A stretch of DNA of 32,712 nucleotides from Prevotellaceae bacterium (GCA_022508665.1 JAFLUT010000018.1:1-32712), one strand, 5' to 3'; positions 23,951-32,712 are shown, numbered from the stretch's first letter. The notes: generated by a model not told the origin, from the letters alone. Program-made: numbers and translations.

Positions 23951-26900
23951 ATGAAAAAAGAAAATATAAAGAAAGTTCTGCTTCTCGGTTCAGGAGCATT
24001 GAAGATTGGCGAAGCAGGAGAGTTTGACTATTCTGGTTCTCAGGCTCTTAAAGCATTGAAAGAGGAAGGCATCGAGACTATCCTCATCAACCCAAACATT
24101 GCCACGGTGCAGACATCTGAGGGTGTTGCCGATAAGATATATTTCCTTCCTGTCACTCCATTCTTTGTCGAAAAAGTCATTCAGAAAGAACAGCCACAAG
24201 GCATACTTCTTGCCTTTGGTGGACAGACGGCATTGAACTGTGGCGTGGCATTGTATGAGCAGAAAATTTTAGAGAAATACAATGTAGAAGTTCTTGGAAC
24301 ACCTGTTCAAGCAATCATAGATACCGAAGACAGGGAACTGTTCGTTAAGAAACTTGACGAGATAGATGTAAAGACAATCAAAAGCCATGCTTGCGACAAT
24401 ATTGCAGATGCTCGTAAGGCAGCATCAGACCTCGGCTATCCAGTCATTCTGCGTGCCGCATACGCACTTGGTGGTCTCGGTTCTGGTTTCTGTGACAATG
24501 AGGAGGAACTGAACAAGTTGGCAGAAAAGGCATTTTCATTCTCTCCACAAGTGCTTGTAGAGAAGTCTCTGAAAGGCTGGAAAGAGATTGAGTATGAGGT
24601 AGTTCGCGACCGCTTTGACAACTGTATCACAGTCTGCAACATGGAGAACTTCGACCCTCTCGGCATCCACACGGGCGAGTCTATTGTTATCGCTCCATCT
24701 CAGACTCTTACCAACAGCGAATATCACAAACTCCGTGCATTGGCTATCAAAATAATCCGCCATATCGGTATTGTCGGAGAGTGCAATGTGCAGTATGCTT
24801 TCGACCCTGAAAGCGAAGATTATCGCGTGATTGAGGTTAATGCCAGACTTTCACGTTCTTCCGCATTGGCTTCAAAAGCAACGGGTTACCCATTGGCATT
24901 CGTTGCGGCTAAACTCGGACTGGGATACGGACTGTTTGACTTGAAGAACTCCGTTACCAAGACTACATCCGCATTCTTTGAACCAGCACTCGACTACGTT
25001 GTCTGCAAGATTCCTCGTTGGGACCTCGGCAAGTTCCGTGGTGTTGATCGTGAACTCGGTTCGTCAATGAAGTCGGTAGGCGAAGTTATGGCTATTGGTC
25101 GCACATTCGAGGAGGCGATACAGAAGGGACTTCGTATGATTGGACAAGGTCTGCATGGATTTGTCGGCAACAAGGAATTGAAGATAGAAGATGTTGATGC
25201 AGCCCTCAAAGCCCCAACCGACAAGCGTGTGCTGGTCGTTGAGAAAGCCCTACAAATGGGATATACCGTTGAGCATATCCACGAACTGACGAAGATTGAC
25301 AATTGGTTTTTGCAGAAACTTCAGAACATTCGCAACACATACACAGAACTGCAGAAATGCGGTGCCATTCAGCACGTTAATGCAGAACTGATGCGGACGG
25401 CAAAGGTGCAGGGTTTCACCGACTTTCAAATCTCTCGTGCCGTTGGTCTTGAAAGCCTCATTGACAACGAAATCGCCATCAAACTTGTGCGAGAACTGCG
25501 AAAACAAATGGGCATCATTCCTGTTGTAAAACAGATAGATACCCTTGCTGCCGAGTACCCAGCACAGACAAACTACCTTTATCTTACTTATAGCGGCATC
25601 GCACACGACATCGACTATGAGAATGACCGCAAGTCTATCATCGTTCTCGGTTCTGGAGCATACCGAATTGGCTCAAGTGTGGAGTTTGACTGGTGTGGTG
25701 TTCAGGCACTTAACACAATCAGAAAAGAGGGTTATCGCTCTGTGATGATAAACTACAACCCTGAGACAGTATCAACCGACTACGACATGTGCGACCGTCT
25801 CTATTTTGACGAACTGACATTTGAACGTGTCATGGACATTATAGAGTTGGAGAATCCACACGGTGTCATAGTTTCTACTGGCGGTCAAATTCCGAACAAC
25901 CTCGCCATGCGACTTGACGGAGAGCGAGTGCCAATTCTCGGAACATCGGCTAAGAGCATCGACAATGCCGAAGACCGCGACAAGTTCTCAGCCATGCTCG
26001 ACCGCATCGGAGTGGACCAGCCAGCATGGGCGGCACTCACCAGCATGGACGACATCAACGAATTTATCAACAAAGTCGGTTTCCCTGTGCTTGTGCGTCC
26101 GTCTTACGTTCTTTCAGGTGCAGCGATGAACGTATGCTCCAACCAAGAAGAACTGGAACGATTCCTCCAACTCGCTGCCAACATCAGCAAGAAACACCCT
26201 GTGGTCGTCTCCAAATTCCACGAACACAACAAGGAGATAGAGATGGACGCTGTGGCAAAAGACGGAGAAATCATCGCCTATGCAATCTCCGAACACATAG
26301 AGTTTGCAGGAGTGCATTCGGGCGATGCCACCATCCAGTTCCCGCCACAGAAGATATACATCGAGACAGTTCGTCAGATAAAGAAAGTGTCAAGAAAGAT
26401 TGCGAAAGAACTCAACATTTCAGGACCTTTCAACATACAGTTCCTTGCCGAACAGAACCACCTGCGAGTAATTGAGTGCAACCTCCGTGCATCCCGCTCA
26501 TTCCCATTTGTAAGCAAAGTTCTGAAGATAAACCTCATTGAACTTGCAACAAAGATAATGATAGGCTTGCCAGTTGAAAGACCAGAGAAAAACCTCTTCG
26601 ACCTCGACTATGTGGGCATCAAAGCGAGTCAGTTCTCTTTCAACCGATTGCAAAAAGCCGACCCTGTGCTTGGCGTTGATATGGCATCAACAGGCGAGGT
26701 TGGTTGCATTGGCGACGACACCTCCTCTGCCCTACTCTGCGCCATGCTTTCAGTCGGTCATCGCATTCCTCAGAAAGGCATACTGTTGTCCACAGGTCAA
26801 GGCAAACAGAAGGCAGACATGCTCCGTGCCGCAAAACAACTTGTGGAACATGGATATACTATCTATGCCACAGGCGGGACATCACGCTATCTCGATGACA

Positions 26901-27175
26901 ACAACATCCCCAACACTCTTGTGTATTGGCCGAGCGAGGAAGGCAAAATACCTCAAGCACTCGACCTCCTGCATAACCACGAGATAGACATGGTGGTTAA
27001 CGTTCCGAAAAACCTCTCTGTTGGCGAACTGACAAACGGTTACAAAATACGCCGTGCAGCAATCGACCTTAACATTCCGCTGATAACAAATTCGCGCCTC
27101 GCATCAGCATTCATTGATGCTTTCTGCAACAAAACATTGGATGATATAGAAATCAAGGCGTGGAATGAATTTTAA
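23951..27175 (+). CDS. carB: Carbamoyl-phosphate synthase large subunit
   Basis: Makes carbamoyl phosphate from bicarbonate, ammonia and two ATP. The full 1074-aa length is present. The N-terminal half (about 1-400) is the carboxyphosphate ATP-grasp unit (LLLGSGALKIGEAGEFDYSG, split as LLLGSGALKIG and AGEFDYSG). An oligomerisation region follows. The second ATP-grasp unit starts near residue 562 (IIVLGSGAYRIGSSVEFDW). The C-terminal MGS-like allosteric domain begins near 942 (GILLSTGQGKQKADM, YATGGTSRYL). Repeated signatures such as EINPR-type VIEVNARLSRSSALASKATG (given as VIEVNARLSRSS) and VIECNLRASRSFPFVSK are intact. Last gene of the amidotransferase run. Confidence 0.97.
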   Translation: MKKENIKKVLLLGSGALKIGEAGEFDYSGSQALKALKEEGIETILINPNIATVQTSEGVADKIYFLPVTPFFVEKVIQKEQPQGILLAFGGQTALNCGVALYEQKILEKYNVEVLGTPVQAIIDTEDRELFVKKLDEIDVKTIKSHACDNIADARKAASDLGYPVILRAAYALGGLGSGFCDNEEELNKLAEKAFSFSPQVLVEKSLKGWKEIEYEVVRDRFDNCITVCNMENFDPLGIHTGESIVIAPSQTLTNSEYHKLRALAIKIIRHIGIVGECNVQYAFDPESEDYRVIEVNARLSRSSALASKATGYPLAFVAAKLGLGYGLFDLKNSVTKTTSAFFEPALDYVVCKIPRWDLGKFRGVDRELGSSMKSVGEVMAIGRTFEEAIQKGLRMIGQGLHGFVGNKELKIEDVDAALKAPTDKRVLVVEKALQMGYTVEHIHELTKIDNWFLQKLQNIRNTYTELQKCGAIQHVNAELMRTAKVQGFTDFQISRAVGLESLIDNEIAIKLVRELRKQMGIIPVVKQIDTLAAEYPAQTNYLYLTYSGIAHDIDYENDRKSIIVLGSGAYRIGSSVEFDWCGVQALNTIRKEGYRSVMINYNPETVSTDYDMCDRLYFDELTFERVMDIIELENPHGVIVSTGGQIPNNLAMRLDGERVPILGTSAKSIDNAEDRDKFSAMLDRIGVDQPAWAALTSMDDINEFINKVGFPVLVRPSYVLSGAAMNVCSNQEELERFLQLAANISKKHPVVVSKFHEHNKEIEMDAVAKDGEIIAYAISEHIEFAGVHSGDATIQFPPQKIYIETVRQIKKVSRKIAKELNISGPFNIQFLAEQNHLRVIECNLRASRSFPFVSKVLKINLIELATKIMIGLPVERPEKNLFDLDYVGIKASQFSFNRLQKADPVLGVDMASTGEVGCIGDDTSSALLCAMLSVGHRIPQKGILLSTGQGKQKADMLRAAKQLVEHGYTIYATGGTSRYLDDNNIPNTLVYWPSEEGKIPQALDLLHNHEIDMVVNVPKNLSVGELTNGYKIRRAAIDLNIPLITNSRLASAFIDAFCNKTLDDIEIKAWNEF

Positions 27176-27191
27176 TTAGGCAGGAAATTCG

Positions 27192-27199
27192 TAACTTTG
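27192..27199 (+). promoter_or_regulatory. Promoter -7 element (TAACTTTG) before the ATP-grasp gene
   Basis: TAACTTTG lies 17 bp after the carB stop and 25 bp before the ATG at 27225. It would give the downstream ATP-grasp/CDP-alcohol/HAD/DUF5686 genes their own promoter. No clear -33 TTTG. Confidence 0.55.
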
Positions 27200-27224
27200 C
27201 AGTGCTTTTATAGGCTTGACACCG

Positions 27225-28079
27225 ATGAAGATATTAGGAATTAGCAGGGGAAACAAGTATTCTCCCAACATGGCAGGAAACGATGCGGCCATTTTCAATG
27301 CCGTGGCCGAGAGGCTAAGGAGAATGGGGCATGAGGTTGAAACAATTTCCGAAATCGAAATGCTCAGCATTGATTACGATATATACGAGAGAGTATTCAC
27401 TATGGCACGTGACGTTGCCTCGCTTGTACTGCTCGAGAAAGATACAGACTTGACAATCCGAAAGAAATTCATAAATTCCATTGACGGAATACTCTCTTGC
27501 ACCAACAAGGCTTCGGTTGCAAACCACATGTTGGAAGCAGGTATACCTCAGCCAGAGTTTCTTGTGGGGGAGAAAAGGAACATCCTGTTTTTCTCGACGG
27601 AAAGCAAAGAGGACATAGCCACACCGCTATGGCTGAAGAACTGTGACGGATGCGCTGTTACGGCGGACGACACAATGTTTTGCTCCACCAAAGATGATTT
27701 TGACATGGCTTTCAAGAACATAGAGGATAGAGGAGTAAACATTTGGATAGCGCAAGAGCATCAGCAAGGCGACTTGATAAAGTTTTACAGTGTTGAGGGG
27801 ACGGACTTCTTCCATTGGAACTATGCCAGCGGAGGCCATTCAAAGTTTGGATTAGAAAGCATAAACGGAAAGGAAAAGGGGTATGCTTTTGACGCACAGA
27901 GAATAAAACTATATGCAGACATGATTGCCAAAAGACTGAACGTGCCTATTTATGGAGGCGACGCTGTTATTGACGAGAATGGGGATTTCTACTTCATAGA
28001 CTTCAATGACTTTCCAAGTTTCTCCTGCTGTCGAGAGTCTGCGGCAGACGCCATTGCACAAAGAATTGTACAACTATAA
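27225..28079 (+). CDS. ATP-grasp domain protein of unknown substrate
   Basis: Predicted soluble ATP-dependent ligase or kinase of 284 aa. The N-terminal part (1-95) looks like a Rossmann-type pre-ATP-grasp domain (MKILGISRGNKYSPN). ATP-grasp elements follow: a nucleotide-binding strand with Lys138 (LWLKNCDGCAV), AQEHQQGDLIKFY (177-189), GGDAVIDENGDFYFIDFND (244-262) with Asp259 and Asn261 as likely metal ligands. The frame extends to a TTG at 27216; ATG 27225 is preferred. The nearest families I can suggest are RimK-like ligases or inositol-phosphate-kinase-like ATP-grasp enzymes, with no firm choice. It starts a tight cassette with a CDP-alcohol phosphatidyltransferase (26 bp downstream), so its product may be a head-group precursor. 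Confidence 0.8.
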   Translation: MKILGISRGNKYSPNMAGNDAAIFNAVAERLRRMGHEVETISEIEMLSIDYDIYERVFTMARDVASLVLLEKDTDLTIRKKFINSIDGILSCTNKASVANHMLEAGIPQPEFLVGEKRNILFFSTESKEDIATPLWLKNCDGCAVTADDTMFCSTKDDFDMAFKNIEDRGVNIWIAQEHQQGDLIKFYSVEGTDFFHWNYASGGHSKFGLESINGKEKGYAFDAQRIKLYADMIAKRLNVPIYGGDAVIDENGDFYFIDFNDFPSFSCCRESAADAIAQRIVQL

Positions 28080-28105
28080 AAAATATACAATAAAAATCTA
28101 TTTTT

Positions 28106-29083
28106 ATGAACGATATTCAATCAACCTACAAGTCAAACGACACGGAAGAATGGCTTGACACCGTGTGGACACGCCCCATTGGCTACCGTTGGGCATTGCT
28201 GTTTAAGAAATATGATGTCCATCCGAACACGGTGACAGTCCTTTCAATGATTCTTGGAGCGCTGGCGGGGCTTTTCTTCATGCATGGGAGTTACCGAACA
28301 GAAGGAATGACCGGGTTGATATACAACATCATCGGTGTACTGCTGCTCTCGTGGGCAAACTTCTACGACAGTGCGGATGGGCAGTTGGCTCGCATGACAG
28401 GGAAAAAGACCTTGCTCGGTAGAATACTTGACGGCACAGCAGCAGATGTGTGGTATTTCTTTCTGTACTTTGCCATTGTCATACGCTTCTATTTCCACCA
28501 CGAACTTGAGTTTCAATGGCTTGGCATTGCTGACACAGAACGCAACTCTTTCATAGCGTTTGCCGTTTTATTTGTCGCAGGTTGGGTGTCTGGCATCTGC
28601 TGCCATGGCTGGCATTGCAGACTTGCTGACTATTATAGGCAGATACACCTTTTTTTCCTTAAAGGCAAAGAAGGCAGCGAATTTGACAATTCCATACAGC
28701 AGCAGAAGATGTATGAGAGCATACCTTGGAAAGGTCATCGGTTAGAGAAATGTTTCTATAAGATATATACCAACTACACACGCAGCCAAGAAAGGCTTAC
28801 ACCTTCTTTCCAAACACTTATGGCAAAACTGAAAGAGAAATATGGTGACACGGAACACATTCCGCAAGAGTTCCGTGATGAATTCCGCTCATTGAGCCTG
28901 CCACTGATGAAATACACCAATATACTTACGTTCAACACCAGAGGCATAGCCCTCTATGTCTTTTGCCTTATAGACTTTCCGTGGATGTACCTCCTGTTTG
29001 AAATGGTCGTGTTGACATCCATATACTTATATATGAAGGCAAAGCACGAGGACATGTGCAAGATGTTGCTGACAAGGTTATAA
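28106..29083 (+). CDS. CDP-alcohol phosphatidyltransferase family protein
   Basis: Integral membrane enzyme that joins a CDP-linked lipid or head group with an alcohol. The 325-aa protein has the family signature at 88-114: D88-x2-D91-G92-x2-A95-R96-x8-G105-x3-D109-x4-D114. In the consensus the last two Asp residues are three residues apart in between; here there are four, so the spacing deviates. About six hydrophobic segments are split by a soluble stretch of about 100 aa (190-290) not present in minimal family members. Substrate unknown: neither phosphatidylserine, phosphatidylglycerol nor inositol specificity can be claimed. Flanked at 26 and 31 bp by the ATP-grasp and HAD genes. Confidence 0.87.
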   Translation: MNDIQSTYKSNDTEEWLDTVWTRPIGYRWALLFKKYDVHPNTVTVLSMILGALAGLFFMHGSYRTEGMTGLIYNIIGVLLLSWANFYDSADGQLARMTGKKTLLGRILDGTAADVWYFFLYFAIVIRFYFHHELEFQWLGIADTERNSFIAFAVLFVAGWVSGICCHGWHCRLADYYRQIHLFFLKGKEGSEFDNSIQQQKMYESIPWKGHRLEKCFYKIYTNYTRSQERLTPSFQTLMAKLKEKYGDTEHIPQEFRDEFRSLSLPLMKYTNILTFNTRGIALYVFCLIDFPWMYLLFEMVVLTSIYLYMKAKHEDMCKMLLTRL

Positions 29084-29114
29084 AAATCCTCTATCCCACT
29101 CTATTAGACAAAAC

Positions 29115-29849
29115 ATGATTAAAGGTATCATATTCGATTACGGCGGCACAATTGACACGAACTCTCTGCATTGGAGCGAGGTGCTTTGGGAGGGATATAG
29201 AAATGTCGGTATACCTGTCAGCAAAGATGAGTTTCGTACCAGTTATGTATTTGCTGAAAGGGCGTTGGCTCGGCATCCGTACATAAAGCCAGAGCATAAC
29301 TTCCTTGACCTGCTTAGGATAAAATGTGACCTTGAAACTTCCGACCTCACTTCACGTGGAGTGTGGTTGGCATCTGACGAGGAACGCAAGAGTAAAAGCG
29401 ACGCAGTGGCACAGTACTGCTACAACTATGTATTGAAAGTGCTGAAAGTGAGCCGTCCTATCATAGCAAGGCTGTCAGAGAAATATCCTCTTGTGCTTGT
29501 CAGCAATTTCTATGGCAACATAGAAACGATACTTGAAGATTTCAACCTGCAATACTTCCGTCGCATCGTAGAAAGCGCTGTGGTGGGTGTTCGCAAGCCA
29601 GACCCTAAGATCTTTCAACTCGGTGTTGATGCTTTAAGAGAGGTTATGGACAAGACAGAAAAAGAACTGCCTGCAAGCGACATCGTAGTCGTAGGTGACA
29701 GTTTCTCAAAAGACATCATACCTGCCACACAAATAGGTTGCCAAACAGTATGGATAAAAGGCATCAGCTGGGGCGACGAAAAGTCAGATGAGAGCATACC
29801 AACACATGTTATTGACAGCATAGAGAAGTTGGAAAGTGTCATCGGCTAA
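29115..29849 (+). CDS. HAD superfamily hydrolase
   Basis: Predicted cytoplasmic phosphatase of 244 aa with a helical cap between motifs I and II. Motif I is FDYGGT: nucleophile Asp8 is present, but position 10 is Gly where most HAD phosphatases have the acid/base Asp. Motif II is Ser130 (LVLVSN), motif III Lys161 (VGVRKPDP), motif IV Asp195 and Asp200 (VVGDSFSKDI). Active HAD enzymes with a non-Asp residue at this place are known (for example YihX with DLGN), so loss of activity is not implied. Located 31 bp after the CDP-alcohol transferase, it may dephosphorylate that enzyme's product or precursor. Confidence 0.88.
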   Translation: MIKGIIFDYGGTIDTNSLHWSEVLWEGYRNVGIPVSKDEFRTSYVFAERALARHPYIKPEHNFLDLLRIKCDLETSDLTSRGVWLASDEERKSKSDAVAQYCYNYVLKVLKVSRPIIARLSEKYPLVLVSNFYGNIETILEDFNLQYFRRIVESAVVGVRKPDPKIFQLGVDALREVMDKTEKELPASDIVVVGDSFSKDIIPATQIGCQTVWIKGISWGDEKSDESIPTHVIDSIEKLESVIG

Positions 29850-29897
29850 CATAATGACAACCCCACATCACGGGTAAAGGTAAAAAGATTCACTGAA

Positions 29898-32519
29898 ATG
29901 AAACATATCATCCCCCAATACATAACTCTGCTACTTCTGTTTTTCGTTGCCTCTTCACTCCATGCACAAGTGACAGGCAAGGTCATAGACAGCAAAACGA
30001 GAGAGCCGCTCGACTACGTGAACGTCTTTTACGAAGGCAAGAACACGGGAGAGCAGACGGATGAAAACGGGCGTTTTGTCATAAAGGAGGATAGCACATG
30101 GAAGGAGTTGACAATCTCCTCAATGGGCTATCAGACACAGAAGATAAAACTGAAAGACTTCGGGCGTAACAAGGATATTACCGTCCGATTAGTTCCCGAC
30201 GCTAAAACCCTTTCGGGAGTTACTGTCTCTGCAAAGAAAGCCAGATACAGCAGAAAGAACAATCCTGCGGTGGAACTGATGAAGAAGGTCATTGCTAACA
30301 AGAAAAACAGTGACTTACATTCGAGAGACTTCTTCACATATACAAAATACGAAAAGTTGACTTTCTCTCTCAACGAAGTCAGCGACAAGGTGTTTGACGA
30401 AAACGAATACAAACGTTTTGCTTTTCTGAAAGACCACGTGGAAACATCGCCTCAAACAGGCAAACTCATTCTTCCTCTCACTGTTGACGAAACACTCTCA
30501 GAGGTATATTACCGCAAGAATCCAAAATCAGAAAAGACTGTCATCAAAGGAGAAAGCAACAAGGGAATAACGGAGTTGGTGAACACAGGAGAGATTTTGA
30601 CAACCACCCTCAAAGACGTCTTCACAGAAGTCGACATATACGAGAATGAGTGCCGGCTTCTTCAATATCCTTTCAAGTCTCCTATCGCTGACAACGCAAT
30701 ATCTTTCTATCGTTACTATCTGCAAGACACTATTTTCATCGGCCAAGACAAAGTGGTTGATGTAGGTTTCTTGCCTAACAATCAGCAGGACTTCGGCTTT
30801 TCAGGGCATTTGTTCATCCGTCTCGACCCCGACTCTACATTTCAGGTGAAGCGTGTGGAACTGAGCATACCTCGACGAAGCGACGTTAATTTCGTTGAAA
30901 ATATGCTCATTGCGCAGGATTTCACCGAGTTGGAGAATGGCGACCGCTTTGTTTCCAACAACGACATGCTGGTGGAAATGCAGATAGTCAACACGTCATT
31001 GGGCAAATACAATGTTCAGCGAGTATCAAGAATTACCGATGTCAGTTTTGATGAAATTCCACGCTCGCTGTTCAAAAACATAAAAGGCAACACATTCCGT
31101 GAGCCAGACGCAAACATGCAAGACGAGAGTTTCTGGAAGAATTATAGGCAAGTGGAACTCTCATCATCAGAAGGAAAGATGGACAGTTTCCTCGACCGCC
31201 TCACACACATCAAAGGCTTCAAATATGTGCTGTTCGGCTTTAAGGCTTTGGTGGAAAACTTCGTGGAGACAAGCGACTCTTTGCAAACAAACTATGTGGA
31301 TATAGGACCTGTCAACACCATGATTTCTGGAAATGACTACGACGGTCTCCGCCTACGCATTTCCGCATTGACCACCGCAAACCTTTCGCCTCATCTGTTC
31401 GGCAGCGGATATGTGGCATACGGAACAAAAACTAAGAACATCTATTGGAGAGGGCAACTGACCTATTCCTTCAACAAGAAAGCGTATCTGCCGAGAGAAT
31501 ATCCTCAGCACAACCTCACCGTCTATTGGCTCGATGACATTGTCTCTCCTTTCGACAAATTCATGCCAACCGACAAAGACAACATGTTCACGGCATTGCA
31601 CGCATCGAAAGTAGACCAATACAACCACACAAAAGAGTTGCGTATTGACTACACACGTGAATTTGAGGACGGATTGAAACTAAATGCCCAGTTCACACGC
31701 ACACACAACAAGGCTGTTGACGCCCTCTTCTACCAACCTCTCGACGGAGTAGGCACACCTATGAATGACCCAACACATTGGATTCCGAGCATCACTACAA
31801 CGGAGTTCAAGATAGGCGTATCATACGAACCAAACGTTACATACATCAACACCAAGCAACGCCGAGTGAAGGTCAATCACGATGCCCCTATCCTATCCCT
31901 CAGCCACACGCGAGGCATCAACGGGTTCTTGGGAGGAGAATACAATTACAACGTGACTGAAGCAGGCATATATAAGCGGTTGTGGCTTGGCAAATTCGGC
32001 AAATTAGACATCGACATCAAGGCTGGCGCACAATGGAACAAAGTGCCGTTCCCATTGCTCATCCACCCTGCTGCCAACACGTCATACATCATTGAGGACT
32101 ATACTTTCTATCTCATCTCAAACCTCGAGTTCCTCAACGACCGCTACGCATCAATGCTCACCGAGTGGGACTTGAACGGCTGGCTGTTCAACCGTATTCC
32201 ACTGCTAAAGAAACTGAAATGGCGTGAATTGATTGGCGTAAATGTCTTATGGGGGAAATTGACAGACAAGAACAACCCAGCAGCATCAAATTACAGCGAC
32301 AACAACCTGTTCTATTTCCCAGGACATTTCCTGTCTGACGGAACATACGAACAGAATACCGTTTGCATGAATGCACGCCGCCCATACATCGAGTGGCGTG
32401 TAGGCATCCACAACATCTTCAAACTTATCGAGATAGACTATGTACGCCGCTTCAACTATCTCAACGACCCCAACACCAACAAATGGGGAATACGTCTGAA
32501 AGCAAGAATGACTTTCTAA
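29898..32519 (+). CDS. DUF5686 outer-membrane protein with carboxypeptidase-like regulatory domain
   Basis: Predicted outer-membrane beta-barrel protein of 873 aa. A signal peptide ends at SSLHAQ (about residue 24). A CarboxypepD_reg-like beta-sandwich follows (about 25-105: VTGKVIDSKTREPLDYVNV, TGEQTDENGRFVIKE). The rest is the DUF5686 region, ending in beta-strands and a terminal Phe (LKARMTF), the usual outer-membrane insertion signal. It lacks a plug domain and a TonB box that I can recognise, so it is not a standard SusC/TonB receptor. Role unknown. The start is 48 bp after the HAD gene, and a terminator follows. Confidence 0.88.
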   Translation: MKHIIPQYITLLLLFFVASSLHAQVTGKVIDSKTREPLDYVNVFYEGKNTGEQTDENGRFVIKEDSTWKELTISSMGYQTQKIKLKDFGRNKDITVRLVPDAKTLSGVTVSAKKARYSRKNNPAVELMKKVIANKKNSDLHSRDFFTYTKYEKLTFSLNEVSDKVFDENEYKRFAFLKDHVETSPQTGKLILPLTVDETLSEVYYRKNPKSEKTVIKGESNKGITELVNTGEILTTTLKDVFTEVDIYENECRLLQYPFKSPIADNAISFYRYYLQDTIFIGQDKVVDVGFLPNNQQDFGFSGHLFIRLDPDSTFQVKRVELSIPRRSDVNFVENMLIAQDFTELENGDRFVSNNDMLVEMQIVNTSLGKYNVQRVSRITDVSFDEIPRSLFKNIKGNTFREPDANMQDESFWKNYRQVELSSSEGKMDSFLDRLTHIKGFKYVLFGFKALVENFVETSDSLQTNYVDIGPVNTMISGNDYDGLRLRISALTTANLSPHLFGSGYVAYGTKTKNIYWRGQLTYSFNKKAYLPREYPQHNLTVYWLDDIVSPFDKFMPTDKDNMFTALHASKVDQYNHTKELRIDYTREFEDGLKLNAQFTRTHNKAVDALFYQPLDGVGTPMNDPTHWIPSITTTEFKIGVSYEPNVTYINTKQRRVKVNHDAPILSLSHTRGINGFLGGEYNYNVTEAGIYKRLWLGKFGKLDIDIKAGAQWNKVPFPLLIHPAANTSYIIEDYTFYLISNLEFLNDRYASMLTEWDLNGWLFNRIPLLKKLKWRELIGVNVLWGKLTDKNNPAASNYSDNNLFYFPGHFLSDGTYEQNTVCMNARRPYIEWRVGIHNIFKLIEIDYVRRFNYLNDPNTNKWGIRLKARMTF

Positions 32520-32552
32520 CAAATAACCATTCACATATCAACCATTCCTTTT

Positions 32553-32583
32553 GGGGCATACTTGTAAAAAGCATGCCCCTTTT
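32553..32583 (+). terminator. Intrinsic terminator after the DUF5686 gene
   Basis: GGGGCAT (32553-32559) and ATGCCCC (32573-32579) form a stem with a 13-nt loop, followed by TTTTC. It closes the 27225-32519 gene run. Confidence 0.75.
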
Positions 32584-32625
32584 CATGCTTAATGATGACG
32601 CCCTTTCCCTTAAAAATTTAACAAC

Positions 32626-32712
32626 GGCGAAACGAACTAGCAGACAACCGCTGACAGAGATAATCTGCATTGGCTGACTATTATAATTTGCCACGGCTGA
32701 CTATTGTAATCG
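32626..32712. repeat. 23-bp tandem array, cut by the window end
   Basis: Units start at 32626, 32649, 32672 and 32695, each 23 bp apart. Starts read GGCGAAACGA, CGCTGACAGA, GGCTGACTAT and GGCTGACTAT; the last two are nearly identical (GGCTGACTATTATAAT and GGCTGACTATTGTAAT). Units 1 and 3 end in AC (GACAAC, GCCAC), as do several units of the array at 14568-14883. Three of four share NGCTGAC. The array probably continues past the window. Confidence 0.65.

Overview
The window looks like chromosomal DNA of a Bacteroidota species, most likely Prevotellaceae or a close Bacteroidales relative. Evidence: a Rho factor with a long disordered insertion; promoter -7 elements of the Bacteroidota form TAnnTTTG (TAACTTTG occurs upstream of corA, the DUF6057 cluster, slyD, glmS and the ATP-grasp gene); little Shine-Dalgarno signal before start codons; and families typical of the phylum (DUF6057, DUF4369, DUF5686, GxxExxY, long-form amidophosphoribosyltransferase). 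I place 21 protein-coding genes. Twenty are on the + strand and only the DUF4369 lipoprotein (14865-15560) is on the - strand. No tRNA, rRNA, CRISPR array or transposase gene was seen.

Layout. (1) 5-3179: rho, ending in a perfect hairpin that includes its stop codon, then corA behind a leader of about 190 nt. (2) 3281-10532: a probable operon of two DUF6057-like membrane paralogs flanking a beta-propeller lipoprotein with a CXXCH haem-c motif, followed by a secreted S9 (DPP-IV-like) peptidase. (3) 10592-14381: MATE exporter, truA, an A/T-rich GxxExxY gene with a 130-bp imperfect palindrome behind it, and an EamA transporter. (4) 14382-14864: the only gene-free stretch above 300 bp. Most of it is a degenerate tandem array of 14 units at 21- then 23-bp spacing, between the convergent EamA and DUF4369 genes. 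(5) 15816-18704: slyD, aroC and ssb overlapped or coupled through ATGA junctions, then kdsA and a good intrinsic terminator. (6) 18879-27175: glmS, a long PurF-family gene, carA and carB, a run of glutamine-dependent nitrogen-transfer genes for amino sugar, purine and pyrimidine/arginine synthesis. (7) 27225-32519: ATP-grasp enzyme, CDP-alcohol phosphatidyltransferase, HAD hydrolase and a DUF5686 outer-membrane protein, ended by a terminator. (8) 32626-32712: another array of 23-bp period, cut by the window edge.

Most genes are core housekeeping. The parts that look new are: the two 23-bp arrays; the CXXCH propeller with its paired DUF6057 proteins; the ATP-grasp/CDP-alcohol transferase/HAD cassette, which may make an unusual lipid head group; the GxxExxY cassette with its palindrome; and the long corA leader just downstream of rho. 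All functional statements rest on reading motifs and family resemblance by eye; no database search was run.
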